A program made the position numbers and the translations under genes. Shown in pieces: positions 22,833 to 36,055 of a stretch of 64,000 nucleotides of DNA. Below the pieces are notes generated by a model. The model ran no database searches. It saw only the letters and a program-made list of their open reading frames with translations, and had not been told where the DNA came from. Source of the DNA: Circinella minor (lineage: Eukaryota; Mucoromycota; Mucoromycetes; Mucorales; Lichtheimiaceae); the NCBI GenBank assembly GCA_016758965.1, contig JAEPRB010000032.1:1-64000 (forward strand). The letters are read 5' to 3'. Position 1 is the first letter of the stretch. The number at the start of each line of letters is the position of its first letter.

Positions 22833-25800
22833 GAAAGTGAAGATTATATACAATATATAACAGGTATATATATATTAATTTATATACTGTAATTAAAACT
22901 AGAAGAAAAATAAAAAAAAAAAAAATAGAGTGAAAGAGAAAAGGAGAAAAGGAAGAAGTTAGAAAGGAAAAAATAAAAAGGTAATATTAAAAAAAAAAGA
23001 AACGAAAGAAAAAAAAAACTTTTTTTTTCTCTGTCTCTCTTGTTATTTTATTATCTTGTTGTTAGATAAGTTATTGAGCGTGTGCGCGTGTTTTTCTTTT
23101 TTTGGTGCGTTATTATATATTTATGTGGGGGTTAAATGTAATAAAAATTAAGCTAACACGTAATAAAAAATCCTTTGAAAAAAAGAATGACGAGACCAGT
23201 GTAGCTAAAAGATGAAAAAAAAAAAACAAGTTATTTCTTTTCTGAGAGAGAAACTAATCCTCCCGCGCCCTTTTTTTTTCCAACGTTCAAATATAAAAGG
23301 GTGACACACACACACACACTTATTCATCTTGTAAAAAAGAAGGATAAGTATCACACATAAAACGTATCCTTTCTCTGCTTTTTATTAAAATGATTTTCTA
23401 ATCTCTGATAATGCACTTCAATATCTTATATTTACCCGAAAACAAAAGACAAAACAATTATTATAACCTTTATATCATGTACATTAATTATAGTTTCTCG
23501 GCATAACTTTCTTTTTTTTCCCAGGAAGACATTGTAATTAGAGAGTTTCAGATCAAGTCTTTAAGCTTATTACAAATATATGCAATTATATCGATCGATC
23601 TCTCTTTTATTCTTTTATTTACCCCTTAGTTTCTTAATTCAAACTGTTTTTTGAAAATGTACTATTTATTGTCACTTTTTATGCATTGTTTACATATGTA
23701 TGGTAAATCATCTGTATAAGATTTTTTTTTTACCTACTACTATTACTAAGATATCAAAATGAGAAGAATAATTTCTCAGCACATGACCCAGTCAATTGTA
23801 ATAAATGTCGCCATTTTCCTTTTTGTTTTCTTTTTTGTCTAATGGATGTAAACAATCATGTTGGTTCATATTATAAAGTGTTAAAAATAGGTATCCGCAA
23901 AATGGAATCGTTGATTGTTAGTAATGACTAATACAACTGCCGAATATAAAGAAATTTTAGTTTTTTGACGAATAATCTGAATCATAAATATTACAAGAAA
24001 AAAAAAACATTGATAAATCTGGTATAACTTAAAAAAATAGAGAGTTCCCACATCATTAGAAAGTCACTTAAAATAATGGCTATGCAATGGTACATCACAC
24101 TCATATACACGTGAATTTGCACATTACTCACCATAATATATTTTCGTTTTCAATGCATTATATAGTTATCGAATTGTATAAAAAGGATATATAGAAAGTT
24201 AATAATATAATTATTATTATTATTATTGTTGCTGCTATTTCTTAGATTAAATACTGCTAGGAATTTGTTGTTGTTAATAATGAAAAGTAATAATTTGTGA
24301 TACTTCTAATTAAATTATATAATAGTGTTAACACGATGGTGGTACAGTAAAAGTAAATGTTTTTGGCGGAGGAAAAAAAACCCTTGTTTTGGGAAAGTTC
24401 TCATTTATTTTACACACGCATTGCGTATCACAAAAGAATGTAAACAATCTTGCATAAATTATATAAATAGTCTATATATTATAAATTGACTTGTTCTTGC
24501 TGTATTATTATTATTATACGTCAATTTTTTAATATTACTTACTGATCTATATAACTGATAATCAATATTATAAAGATTATCGAGGGGAACTATTTATTAC
24601 AACAGGCAAAAAAAAAAGTCATATGCATATAGCTAAGCTACTTATCATTCTCAATAGCAACAACTTATTGATCAATCCCTTATAATTCAACATTGGCGAG
24701 AGAGAGGGTAATAATAGGTAAGGATTTACTATTTACTTATATTGCCTAAATACTGTAGAACTCTGTCAAATATAGAATACGCTTAATACAATATCACCCG
24801 TCGTCGTTGCTGGCAACCATAATTTTATATAATGTAAAAACGAACAAGAAGAGACTGATATATAGTAAACAAAAAGAGAGTATCGTGTTGTTGCAAACCC
24901 AGGCTTAGAGGTAGATAAAAAGAACAAACTTGGTTAAAAACAGGAAAACAGATTTTATTTTTTATTTCTTCAGCACAACAAGAGATTCAACAAAATGAAT
25001 TCTGTCATGTGCTGTCTTCTCATTTTTACAATTGCTTAAAAAGTAGTACGTTTAAATGAATGTTTTGTAAAAATAAATAAATATAACGTTTTTCAATAAA
25101 CACATAAATGTAAAGGCTATTATTCTTTTATTATTATTATATTAACAATTGACTTGATAGTTTATCTTGACCTAATTCATTTAATTAATTCAACTACGTA
25201 CTTGTAGTAGTAGCAACGAATCTAAAAACTTTGGCAGCACAAGAAAAGATATTTTGATCAAATCGCCTGCACGTAACTTCACTACAAAAAAAAATGGAGG
25301 AGGGGGATAATGTTAAGTGTACGATTGATAAGGATACTTCATTTCTAGTCATAGATAGCGCTGTATTGCAACAACTTGAAATTTTCAAGAAAAATAGAGA
25401 TAAAACCCTCAAATCACGATCAATTTGAAAAAAAAAAGTTCACCCCTTTTATAACTTTTTTTTTTTTCGTGAGCGTTTTCGAGATTTGTGATTTTCTAAT
25501 TATGAATGTTTTTAATGTCTTCAAATACAAAAAAAGCATGTAGTATTTTTAAGTAAAAGATAATAAAGCTTAAGCATGAATAATAAAAAAGATAAAGAGG
25601 ATGAACTGTTATAAGATTAAAGAAGTAGAAATAATCATGGCGATCAAATATTTCAAACTTACTCCATTCCTGTCATCGACTGTTTCACTAAGCAGCTCCA
25701 ATAAAGCACAAATATTCAGAGTCGCCTAGTACCTCTTTTATTTGATAAAACCAATTTTTTTCATCGGATGTCATGGGGAGCCGGCCAAAACGGTAGGTAT

Positions 25801-26776
25801 ACAGGGGCAAGCGGTATGATTCATAATTTGAAGAATAATTTGAAAAGTCTTATTATTGTAGTGGTTGGTAGTCAGAAGGTTCGCTTTATAATTTAGCCCA
25901 ATCAAATGTAGCGCGACCTATGTTCAGCTTTATATTATAAGAAAACACTAGTCAGTAAAATTAACTGATTCCTACGTTGTATCCAAGCTTATATGTCATG
26001 AAAATAAACAAAATTAATTATTTACAAGAACACAATATTCTTTTTATCTCCATAAAGATGCTACAATATGCATGGGTAACTCAAAGTAGTATAATCATAA
26101 AGTCTGTTTTTGCTTTGCGTGGAACCAATAAGTTTGGTAGTATGCTTTGTTTTTGTTAACATGTATTACCTCGATGACACACAAACAAACAAAAAAGTTA
26201 CTCTTTTCTTTTTGATGTCTTCTTTTAACCCGTATACGTATAACATAAAAATACTTCAAAAAAAAGTTCAAAAACAGAACCATCCGAGAACAAAGTTTGA
26301 GAATGCAACATAAAAAACATTTTGTGGGATGGCCTACTGTATTTTTAAAAGTTCATTTATGACATCTTTATTAATGTATATATGAGATACTATATTAAAG
26401 TGTTATCAATATGATATTTTGAATCAAGAATCTCAGAGCGTAATACGTACTGCAATGTAGAATACATAATATTGCATATCAGTATAGCATTATTTAGGTA
26501 TAAAATACACATACAGGCTTAGCTTTTGCATATTACGTACTAAACATCTCAAATAATAACAGAACAAATAAATAAATAATAAACCATCAAACCATCTACT
26601 TTATGTACCCCTTTTTTTTATATATCTATTTTTTTTCAATTGATCTTGATTTGTTGTTCCCTTGGTGGTAATGCTATTGAGCAAAGAAAGAATTAATAAT
26701 AGTAAAGACCACAGTGATTTATACAATCAATATGCATTATTAAATAATCTCCAATACTTTGTGAATAATTAGAGAA
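22833..26776. other. Gene-poor spacer upstream of the hexokinase-like and HET genes
   Basis: Nearly 4 kb between divergent genes. It holds a (CA)n run at about 23304-23319, many A/T runs and one coding-like minus-strand frame at 25688-25849, listed separately. The first kilobase should carry the hexokinase-like promoter and the last few hundred bases the HET-gene promoter; a TATA-like stretch occurs near 26618-26626. No other gene is supported. Confidence 0.45.
25688..25849 (-). pseudogene. Coding-like fragment, unknown origin
   Basis: A 53-codon open frame on the minus strand ends in TAG and contains YRLPLYTYRFGRLPM and NWFYQIKEVLGDSEYLCF. Composition is balanced and unlike the poly-Phe/Lys frames produced by AT-rich noise, and the segment is GC-richer than its surroundings. 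It has no good start and no joined exon. It could be the last exon of a lost gene or a transposon relic. Confidence 0.3.
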
Positions 26777-28651
26777 ATGTATATTACTTATGAAACTTGT
26801 CAGTGGTCCGAATACAGCGACAGTGACGGACATTATCCACGCCGGCGTGTTCAACCGCCAGAGAAGTTACCTGTTACGATACCAAAGCCAGCATTTATGC
26901 CCAGTAGACTCGTCCGTACATCTGATATGCAAGTCATCTATGGCTCTGAAGTAACTGAAGGATACTGTGCTCTTTCTTACTCATGGAACTGGTCTGGCGA
27001 TATGATTATCGATAAGAAGACGGGAAAGTATCAACGTGTTGACTTGGGTAAACACAAAATTATCCAACAATCTTTGGAGAAAGAGCAGCAAAAAGACAGT
27101 AATGACAATTATCATATTAGCACTACCACCATCCGACTTGTTCAATTTGAAGATATTATTTCTCAAGTATGCAAAGATTTTAATATTAAATATATTTGGT
27201 ACGATCAGATGTGTATAAATCAAGATGACAAGGAAGAGAAAATGCATGAAATACGACATATGCATCGAATTTATAACAACGCAGAAGTTACCGTAGCATT
27301 AATCCCAGAGTTTCGAATTGACGACGAGAACAGCAATATAAAGCGGGATCGATACGATATGGTAAAGGAGGCAGGTGCCAAGATATCCGAAGAATCTCAA
27401 TGGTTTAAACGGTTATGGACTTTGGAAGAAGCAATTATGTCCAAAAAATTACTTTTTGTTGGTGAAAACATCCATTCATTTTGGAATTTTGCTTCCATGT
27501 ATGATAATTTGCTTTTTATTTGCGAAACACCAGAGTATTATAAAGAATGGACTGTTTGCATGATCCTTTGGTATGCTCATATACGTACAAGTACCAACAG
27601 CCATGATCGAGTGTTCGCACTTGCCAATCTTTTCCCTGAAATTATTCAACAAATTAAAATGGACTATGACCAATCATTAATTGATTTGATGGTTCATTTT
27701 TATGGACTTTTGGCTCAAAAGGATCTTACAATTTTATGTTTTGGCCCTCACCAGGAATATGAAAAGATCAGACGACAATCATCCAATAATTGTGCCGGCA
27801 CCAGCGCGTCAACATTGCCATTATCATCATTATCTCCTTTATTGACTGATGATAACAGTTCATCGATCAGCAAGGAGACTGACAATACACAACTGCAGAA
27901 ACTACAATCACAGCAAGAATATCAAATTCCAATCCAAGAGTTTGACTTGCCGTCATGGACCGGGGTTTATGGCGAACACATCAAAAACAACTATATTACT
28001 ACAACCTTCAAAAATTTTAGTATAAAGGGAAGGTCCATGCATGTTACATGTTCTGCGATTAGTAACGATGAAATTACATTCAGCAACAATAATTCATCGT
28101 TTATTACGCTCACACACAACGATCTGGCTTCTATTAGTACGCATGATCGTGACCCTGTTAACAGTGATGGTTCTGGTTTATTCTGTACCCTTGCGATTTC
28201 TGTTCGATTACCTGGGCATGAAGATAGTAAAATTATTACACTAACTACTGTCTATATTGGCTCTAGTCAAGATCAAGAACTTGTGAAAACCATCTTAGAA
28301 AAAACAGATGAAACAACTCTACAACAAGCTTCGCGAGAGCTCCAAATATTGTCACATTTTATGCCGATAAAAAAGGAAAATTTGTTTTGGCATTATTGTC
28401 CCTATGGAAATTATACAGATCATGCACAATTTCAATTCGATCTGACAGAGGAATCCGTGGATGGTACTTCGAAATTTGTGATGCTTACTGGAATACCTTT
28501 TGTGGAGGGCCTGCGTGCAAGATATCCAGTCATTAAAAAAGAACAGGGAAATGATTATTATAAAGCAATAGGTACAATTGAAATTCTGGACTTTGAATTC
28601 TTCTTTTCTGATTATACGGAGCCTGCAGAGCAAACATTTATCATTGAATAA
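26777..28651 (+). CDS. HET-domain (heterokaryon incompatibility-like) protein
   Basis: One uninterrupted 624-codon frame from an ATG, unusual in a window where nearly every gene has introns. The N-terminal half matches the HET domain: YCALSYSWNWSG (about 63-74), YIWYDQMCINQDDKEEKMHEI (split here as YIWYDQMCIN and QDDKEEKMHE, about 139-160), RIYNNAEVTVAL (164-175) and WFKRLWTLEEAI (209-220). The downstream SHDRVFALANL (about 275-285) is the usual HET-family follow-on. The C-terminal half (about 330-624) is Ser/Gln-rich, then a globular region I do not recognise. In Ascomycota, HET domains act in non-self recognition and programmed cell death of fused hyphae; in this lineage the role is unknown. 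No membrane segment or signal peptide is seen. It converges with the beta-adaptin gene. Confidence 0.85.
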   Translation: MYITYETCQWSEYSDSDGHYPRRRVQPPEKLPVTIPKPAFMPSRLVRTSDMQVIYGSEVTEGYCALSYSWNWSGDMIIDKKTGKYQRVDLGKHKIIQQSLEKEQQKDSNDNYHISTTTIRLVQFEDIISQVCKDFNIKYIWYDQMCINQDDKEEKMHEIRHMHRIYNNAEVTVALIPEFRIDDENSNIKRDRYDMVKEAGAKISEESQWFKRLWTLEEAIMSKKLLFVGENIHSFWNFASMYDNLLFICETPEYYKEWTVCMILWYAHIRTSTNSHDRVFALANLFPEIIQQIKMDYDQSLIDLMVHFYGLLAQKDLTILCFGPHQEYEKIRRQSSNNCAGTSASTLPLSSLSPLLTDDNSSSISKETDNTQLQKLQSQQEYQIPIQEFDLPSWTGVYGEHIKNNYITTTFKNFSIKGRSMHVTCSAISNDEITFSNNNSSFITLTHNDLASISTHDRDPVNSDGSGLFCTLAISVRLPGHEDSKIITLTTVYIGSSQDQELVKTILEKTDETTLQQASRELQILSHFMPIKKENLFWHYCPYGNYTDHAQFQFDLTEESVDGTSKFVMLTGIPFVEGLRARYPVIKKEQGNDYYKAIGTIEILDFEFFFSDYTEPAEQTFIIE

Positions 28652-29064
28652 TAATAACAGTAATGAAAACCTACTATTGGATTAGAAGTTGATTATTATT
28701 TTCTTGTTTGCTTATTAAAGAATTGATATACATTGCATTGTTGTTGTTATATTAATAAAGTAATTATTTGAATTGCCATAAAATGTGTCGTAAGCAACAA
28801 ACTATATTCAGCTAATACATATACAAGAAGTGGTAGTACCACCTCAGAGTGTTCATATAACTATATCTAATTTTCTTAGAAAAATACCGTAAATGATCAC
28901 ACAATCACATCTCACGCAAAAATTATGGAAGTAGGATAAATAAAAGCACAAAATAGAGAGAAAAGGAAGGAATTGTTAAAGTGTATACATAATATATTGT
29001 CTTATTGTAAAGGTAAAAAAAATGGAATGAAAGGAGGAAGAAAAAAAAAAGACTGCATCTTTTT

Positions 29065-32000
29065 TTAAAGAAGATCAGCAAATGGATCATGTTGTTGTTG
29101 CTGCTGTTGTTGTGCTGGCGAAGATGGGGATAAAGTAGTAGATGATAAAGGTGATTGTGTTTGTGATGGTAAAGTAGGAGCAGGTGATGTAGTGCCAAAC
29201 AAATCACCTGCCATCATTAAGGCATTTTGCTGTTGAGGTTGCTGCTGCTGCTGTGGTTGAGAAGGAGCATTGAAAAGTGAGAGAATATCATCTACATTGG
29301 ACTTTGGTGCATTATTATTAATTGTATTGTTATTGTTGCTGTTGCTGTTGCTATCTCCTCCACCAATCGACAAAAGGTCACTCATGGGATTGCTTTGTGG
29401 ATTTTCTGTTACAATAGGAGATGATGCACTTGGTTCATCCCAATCCAAATCCAGCAAGTTACCAAGATCATTGTTCTTGATAGCGGCTTGGATTTGTGGT
29501 GGAGGTGCTGTCTCATCTTCTTCATCATGATGGCTGGTGATAATAAATTTTTATATTGATATTGATATTAGTATTTTATTTGTTCGGTTTTGATTTTGAT
29601 TGGATATACAATTATCATTCTGGTTGTATTTCCTTATTTAATTTCTTACCTTGCGACACCCTTAGACACACTATCTGCACCATATTTTCTGCCGGCAATG
29701 AATGTTTCTGGTGGTTTATGATATACAGATGCAAGTGATCCAATATGGTATAACATTTCTTCAAGCATACCTGGAGAAAGTCCTGCATTCTCACCAGCAA
29801 TTGGAGGCTTTTCAGAAAGCACAACAGCCTAAAATGAATGCGTGTTTTATAGTTTAATAAGTACAACAATCATCAACTTTTAAACAAGACAACAACCCTT
29901 TTCTCCTTCTCCTATTTAATATATATCCTATTTAGTTTTTACCTTTGCTGCTTGTGGATCTGTTGAAAGCAATCGCCAATACACATAAGCTCTATCTCTA
30001 ATATCTGCATTATCACATTCGTTTGTAGCAGTTTGGAGAACCCGTTGCACAAGATCTTGATTTTCTGTAGGTTTCTTCAAGAATAATTTAACTGTTGCAG
30101 TCAAGAATTGCAATTGAACCTAATTATATATCCAGTTTTATTAATTATTAACATTCATATAAAACAGTAATAATAATGATGATAATTCCCCCTCCCTTTC
30201 CCCTTTCTTCCAATTTTGTATTATATTATTTTATATTACCTGTGCATTTTCTTCCTTAAAGTTCTCGACAAACATATTTATTAAGTCATCAGCATTTTCG
30301 ATGCGTTCAGCATATTCACCAATGATCCAAGTTAATGAAGCCTTTGCTTCAGGTTCATCCAATGCATCCAGATTTTCACAAAGAGTGGGAATAATACCTT
30401 CGTATTTACGAGGATACTTACGGAAGATATCCTAAGATTGAATATTTTACACAAAAGAAATTAATTCATTATTTTTTTCTTTTCACAGATGCAATAAAGG
30501 AAAACCTCATGTTAAATATTAGCTCAATTTATTTTATGTTTACCTTAATGACCACAATGGCTTCCTGAACGACGTAACTGACACCAGTATTAATCAAATC
30601 TAAGAGAACATTAATACAACGCTCTGCAGCTTCTTCAATTTTGATAGCACAACGACCAATAGCATTGACAGACTTTCGAACAAAATCGACATCAACTTCA
30701 TTAGCGTATCTAAATGATAATTATAATAACAATAATACAAATTAAAACACACAAGCTTTAGATATATTTGGATTTGATCAATGAACTAAATCCTGCTCCC
30801 CGCCTTTATCTTATCCTAACTTACTCTTTAAGTTCACTAAGAAGTTGATCAACATTTCTGTCATTACATAATCGGATCAAAATTTCCAACTTTTCAAGTT
30901 TGACATAAGGTGGATCGTTGTATCGACAGAAAAACACACGCATTTCATTCGACAAAACTTCGGGTCGCTTTTGTAAAATCAAACTAATGTTTCGCAATGC
31001 AATATATTGCACTTCAGGTGGACTGGAAAGCAATGTCACTAAATGTCGAAAAAAGAAAATTACAGAGTGTTAACATTCAACAAAATCATAGATATTAGAA
31101 TGTATATAAATATATCTATATATACCTAAAGGAGGGGCCATCTTACGACAAAAACTCTTGATAAGATTTTCATCTTTAACAAGACGCATATTAAGCAAGA
31201 GAACCTATTGAATTTACAATACCAACATGAGATTTGGTTCGGGTGGAGGGTTTTGCTTTTTTTGCTCAACACAATTATTCCTAATTTATTTTTTCCCCTT
31301 TTACCTTGATAGCAGCCAACACTACAGCACCATTAGCATGTTGTAAACGGGGTAAAACACGATCACAAATACCTTCTGCTTCCTTCCCATTTCCAGCTTT
31401 GTAATCAGCCAAAGCCGTAAGTATGGCGATTTGACCCCACCTATAAATATCATTCAAACATCAATAAGTATTTTTTTTAAAAAAAAATAACACACCCTGG
31501 TAATGAAAAGCCATTATTCAATTTTCCTCTAAACTTACTCAGTGCACTCATTCAAGGCATGTAACAATTTGTTCAAGATGGTAGCATTCACCACAAATAC
31601 ATCGTTATTCTTGGAAATTTCATTGATATCTGAAAGAGAAATGACAGCATTTGCAACGACCATTGGATTAATATCTGAAACCATTTCTTGTACTGAACTT
31701 ACAAAGTCTTGCTCAATAGCAAGTTCAGGGTTCAGCTCATATAATTTGGCAACACAAATGGCAGCTGTTTTACGTACATATGGATTTTCGTCCTGTTATA
31801 TTCAATAGTTATTATCAGCCTTTGCTGCATGATTGGGAAAAAAAAAATAAGAATCTGTATAATTATATTTTACCTTGAGGCATTTTCTTAATGGTTCAGT
31901 AAGATAATCAATAATTTTATCTACACGTAAGCAACCCATAGTACGAATAGCAAGTGCACGAACAAGTGGGTTTGGGTCATCCGAATCCTGGTTTTATTAT

Positions 32001-32574
32001 TATGTTTAAATCTAATTAGTTTCGGTTTGTCTCCCGCGGAGAGAAGAAACATGAATTTATACAATAATTAATATACACTACACTACCTTAACAAAGGTAT
32101 TAACAGCTAAAATAACCAACTCAGGTTGTGTCTTAGCGTAATTCATGAGGTACAAATATACAAGCTTCTTAAGTTCAATATCTTCCGTTTGCATATTCTT
32201 TAATACATCCGGGAAAAGACCACTGACATCTTTACCAACAGTCATGTTGGCAATGACTTTTTTCACAGCATCTTTTCTAACGTGGCGATATTCACTATTT
32301 AATTCTGCTTTAAGCTCATAGTTTTCGCCTATTATACGATTATATATAAGTTATTTTATAGTTAATATACTCAATGGTTTATTATTATCAATAATTTTCA
32401 TTTGTTCCACTTTCACCGAAAATGGATCATCCTTTCACGCAAAAACAACAACACATAAGGTCTTCCCGACCAGTGAACCAAACCCCCTTCTCCCTCTTCC
32501 GCGACATTTTTGAAAAGAAACATTTTCATCCATTTACCTCTTTTGGTTGTTGCAAAAAATTTTGGTCGACTCAT
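29065..32574 (-). CDS. APL2: Beta-adaptin, large subunit of the clathrin adaptor AP-1 (or AP-2)
   Basis: Twelve exons: 32574-32538, 32328-32087, 31987-31874, 31792-31539, 31440-31305, 31206-31126, 31038-30825, 30709-30544, 30431-30240, 30119-29943, 29828-29650 and 29533-29065. The start [19 protein letters not shown] and the blocks [64 protein letters not shown] and [18 protein letters not shown] follow beta-1/2 adaptin throughout the armadillo-like trunk. A clathrin box (LLDLD, about 623-627) opens the Gln/Ser-rich hinge. The protein then ends at DPFADLL, so the C-terminal ear domain of animal beta-adaptins (about 200 residues) is absent. The subunit links clathrin to cargo at the trans-Golgi, endosomes or plasma membrane. 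Exon 6 is 2 nt too long for its flanking phases (see findings). AP-1 versus AP-2 is not settled. Confidence 0.92.
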
Positions 32575-32981
32575 GACAAATTTTATAATTTTAAATGCTT
32601 CCTGAACACAGAAAAGCAGTAAATGAAAAAAAAAGACAAAAAAAAGTGTGCGGGATTAAGGTTGGTTGTAGAGATGAACGTTCGCGCTTTTTTTTTTTTG
32701 GCTCTTTCAGTGCACGGAGTTTAACTCTTATTGCCTGCAAAAGGGATGGTTGATCCTGTATCTAGGTTTATAACTTCATATTGGTACATTAAGCGTTGTA
32801 AAATAGTTTAAAAACAATTATCTTAGTGATTGGTATAAGAAAATAACTTCCACCAAAAGTAAAGGAAGGTTACCATAGTAATATTAATAGTAAAAAAAAA
32901 ACAATAGCGAACTTTTTATTTTCACATTGAAAATATAATAGAAATATCGTTAATTAATAATAAATTATTGATTAAATTAAA

Positions 32982-35669
32982 TTATTGTTTATCTTCAAAT
33001 AATTTGACAAGTGCTTTCTTCGTGACCTTCCCCATTGCATTTTTTGGTAATTCAGATACAATTTCAAGTAGCTGAGGTACTTTATAAACAGCTAAACGAT
33101 CCTTCATGACTTTACGCATGGTTGCAACATCTAAAGACTATTCAAAAAATATAAGGGTAAATTAATCCGCGCAAATTAATAAACCTTGTTTCTTTTTGTC
33201 AGTGAAAATCACATTTTTATTACCTTGTCATCATCAAGCACAACGACAGCTGCGACACGTTGACCCCATTCTGGATCTGGTAGACCCACAACTGCTACAT
33301 CATGAATTCCTAATGACGCTGAAAGAAGTTCACGTTCAATTTCTAAAGCGGATACTTTCTCACCACCGGTCTATAATAGAAAATAATCTAATTTAGCAAC
33401 TCTCATCATAATGTTATATACAAATTTAAATGAAACGGAATTGTATAAGATGTACCTTGATAATGTCAACACTAGCTCGTCCAAGAATACGGAAATAACC
33501 TTGCTGGCCTGTTCGCATACCGTAATCACCTGTTATGAACCTAAAATTTGTTTTGTGTAAATGAATAAATGTACGAATAAAAAAAATGGTTGGTAAGAGA
33601 TAAAAAGATCTTATCTTTTTTTTTTAGTATTTACCAATTATCTTTTGTAAATTCTTTTTCAGTTGCTTCTGGTCGTTGCCAATATTCTTTGAACACATTA
33701 GGACCTTTGACTTGAACCATACCTGGGATACCACGTAAATCTGTAACATCCTTATCAAATTCACCTGATCCTTCTTCAGTTTCGGCCATCAAGCGAACAT
33801 CAACATCGTTAAGAGGAAAACCGACGGTTCCCTAAATATATTCAAATTGTAAATGTATAAATATATAAATATATTTTGAAGAACATCATCTTCTGAAATA
33901 TATTTTAGGTCGTCGACTTTTTCTTTTTAATTTTTACCTCAACACGTTCAGAAACTGGATAATACTGGCTAAGAGCCATGCCAATTTCTATAAAGTGAAA
34001 CAAAACGTTGTATAAGTTATCTTTGATATTGCTTCATTCATTTTTCTTCGATTTATCCTTACCTGTCATTCCATAACGTTCTAAAAGAACTTGACCATTA
34101 GAAAGTTTACGCCATGTGTCCCTTAACGGTGTGGGTAAGGAAGCAGATCCAGAGACCATGAATCGGAATTGACGGCATGCATTTGAGTATTCAGTTTGTT
34201 GTTCTTTCGTATAAGACCTATATTGCTTGATAAGTTTGGCTATACAGATAGTTGTTAAGTTTAGTCTCGCTCTTCCACTTTTTTTCAATTAAGCAAAAAC
34301 AAAAATAATAAAATTATATATGTATACCATAGACCGTAGGGACAGACATAAAAATTGAAAGACGTGGTCTTGATGCAGCATGTTGCTCTTGCTTTCGTTG
34401 TTTCTCAGCATAATCATCTTCATCAGGTGAATATGTTACTGGAAATGGTGGAGCACTTGATAGCCATCGATCCCATACTTGTTTACCATCAAATTTTTGA
34501 TACATTTCAACCGTTGCACCAATATATAAAGGACATGTCAAAGCATTGATAATACCATGAACGTGATGCAACGGAAGAATATGATGAATACGATCTGTTT
34601 CAGACCAATACCATGCTTCCACCAATGTAGATGCTTGTGCATCAATATTTTTATGTGTTGTTACAACACCTTTGGGTTTTCCTATATAATTACTTCCATT
34701 GTCAATTCCAATTTTCCTCCGTATTTTCCATTCCATTGCCCAAATAATTTCCAACCTGTTGTTCCACTGGTATAAAGTATCATAGCTCGTCGTTCCAAAT
34801 CGATATCAAAAGTCTCGGCATCAATTGCCTGAAAGAGGTATACTAATTAGTCCTAAAATATTTCTTTCGGGATTACGCGTACGCACTACTCATTCTCTTT
34901 TCTTTCTATTCCCCTTCCCACCTACTATGTTACTACTATTCATTATTACCATTTTCCCCCATTCCAACAATTCCTGATCATCAATAGTGATAGTTGAAAT
35001 ATCAACTGTTTCGTTTGTAAGTTCATTCACACGGGCGGAAAAAGCAGGATGACCAATAATTAAAGTTGCTTGAGAGTCTTGAATGGTATAAAGTTGTTCC
35101 GGTAACGGATGGGTCGTACCTTTTGTTCCATATAAATATATTAGGAGGAGGAAGTGTGAGTATAAATTCTTTTTTCTTTTATCATTTCTTTTTATACTAT
35201 CAGATGACCTACATAATGGCACAGCAACACCTCCTGCAGCCCATACAGCCCATTGTGCAACAACATATGCAAACCCGCTAAATAAAATAAATAATCAAAT
35301 TATTTTCTTTTTCTTGTATAGCATCTAGATATTCATCATTTTTTTTCTATAGCAAAAGAAAAAACCTTAATTGTTATTACCTTGGGCAAAGGATAGCAAC
35401 GCGTTGTTCCTTAAGGTCCCTAAAATGGAAATCATCGTGAGGATAAATTCATAACCTGTTGACATTTTTCTTAAAAAGTGTTATCATTATTATTATTACT
35501 CTTTGTTGTCAAGGAGTTTTTCTCGTAAAAGACAAGTAGCGGACACCAACTCCGAGTAAGAAAATGATTTATCTACTCGTATGTCATCGATAGCAGGTCC
35601 TTTTTGTTGTTGAGCATATGATATAGCGTTTGAAAATAATGGTGTGTTGGGAAGTTTATACTGAGTCAT
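32982..35669 (-). CDS. Malonyl-CoA synthetase-type acyl-CoA synthetase (ACSF3 family)
   Basis: Twelve exons: 35669-35500, 35419-35381, 35277-35213, 35119-34950, 34828-34756, 34681-34328, 34239-34063, 33987-33938, 33831-33635, 33540-33456, 33370-33224 and 33137-32982. They sum to 1683 nt, encoding 560 residues with every phase closing. AMP-binding motifs are in order: the P-loop YTSGTTGKPKGVV (about 169-181), [54 protein letters not shown] and the C-terminal catalytic-lysine segment [28 protein letters not shown] and SVDIIKTGG.KVSALE point to ACSF3, which activates malonate or methylmalonate to the CoA ester, usually in mitochondria. No clear mitochondrial presequence is visible after [14 protein letters not shown], so cytosolic or peroxisomal location is possible. 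It lies between beta-adaptin and the M16 protease in tandem orientation. Confidence 0.9.
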
Positions 35670-36055
35670 AGTGTTACTGGATAATTCAAATCGATAAGAG
35701 AGGCAAAAAAAAAATAGAGAGAAAGGAGAAAAAGGAAGGGGTCGTTGGTATAGGATACCAAAAATATGCGTTGACTTAAAGCGGACATTATAACTGACAT
35801 TGAAAGAATTCCCAGGTTAAAATACAGTGTTGGTTTTAAAAGTATAATGATGGAACTTTGCCCATAAAAGTCAAATAGTAATTGATGATATATGCATTAC
35901 TACAATAGCTTTTTTTTTTTATGAAAGTGAGAATGTACCATGTGGTGCGTATGGTTTATTGGAACAATAAGATATATAGTAATAGTTATAAATAAATGAA
36001 TGATGAATAAAAAAAAGAGAGAAAAAGCAGTAATAACAAATTCTATACACAATGA

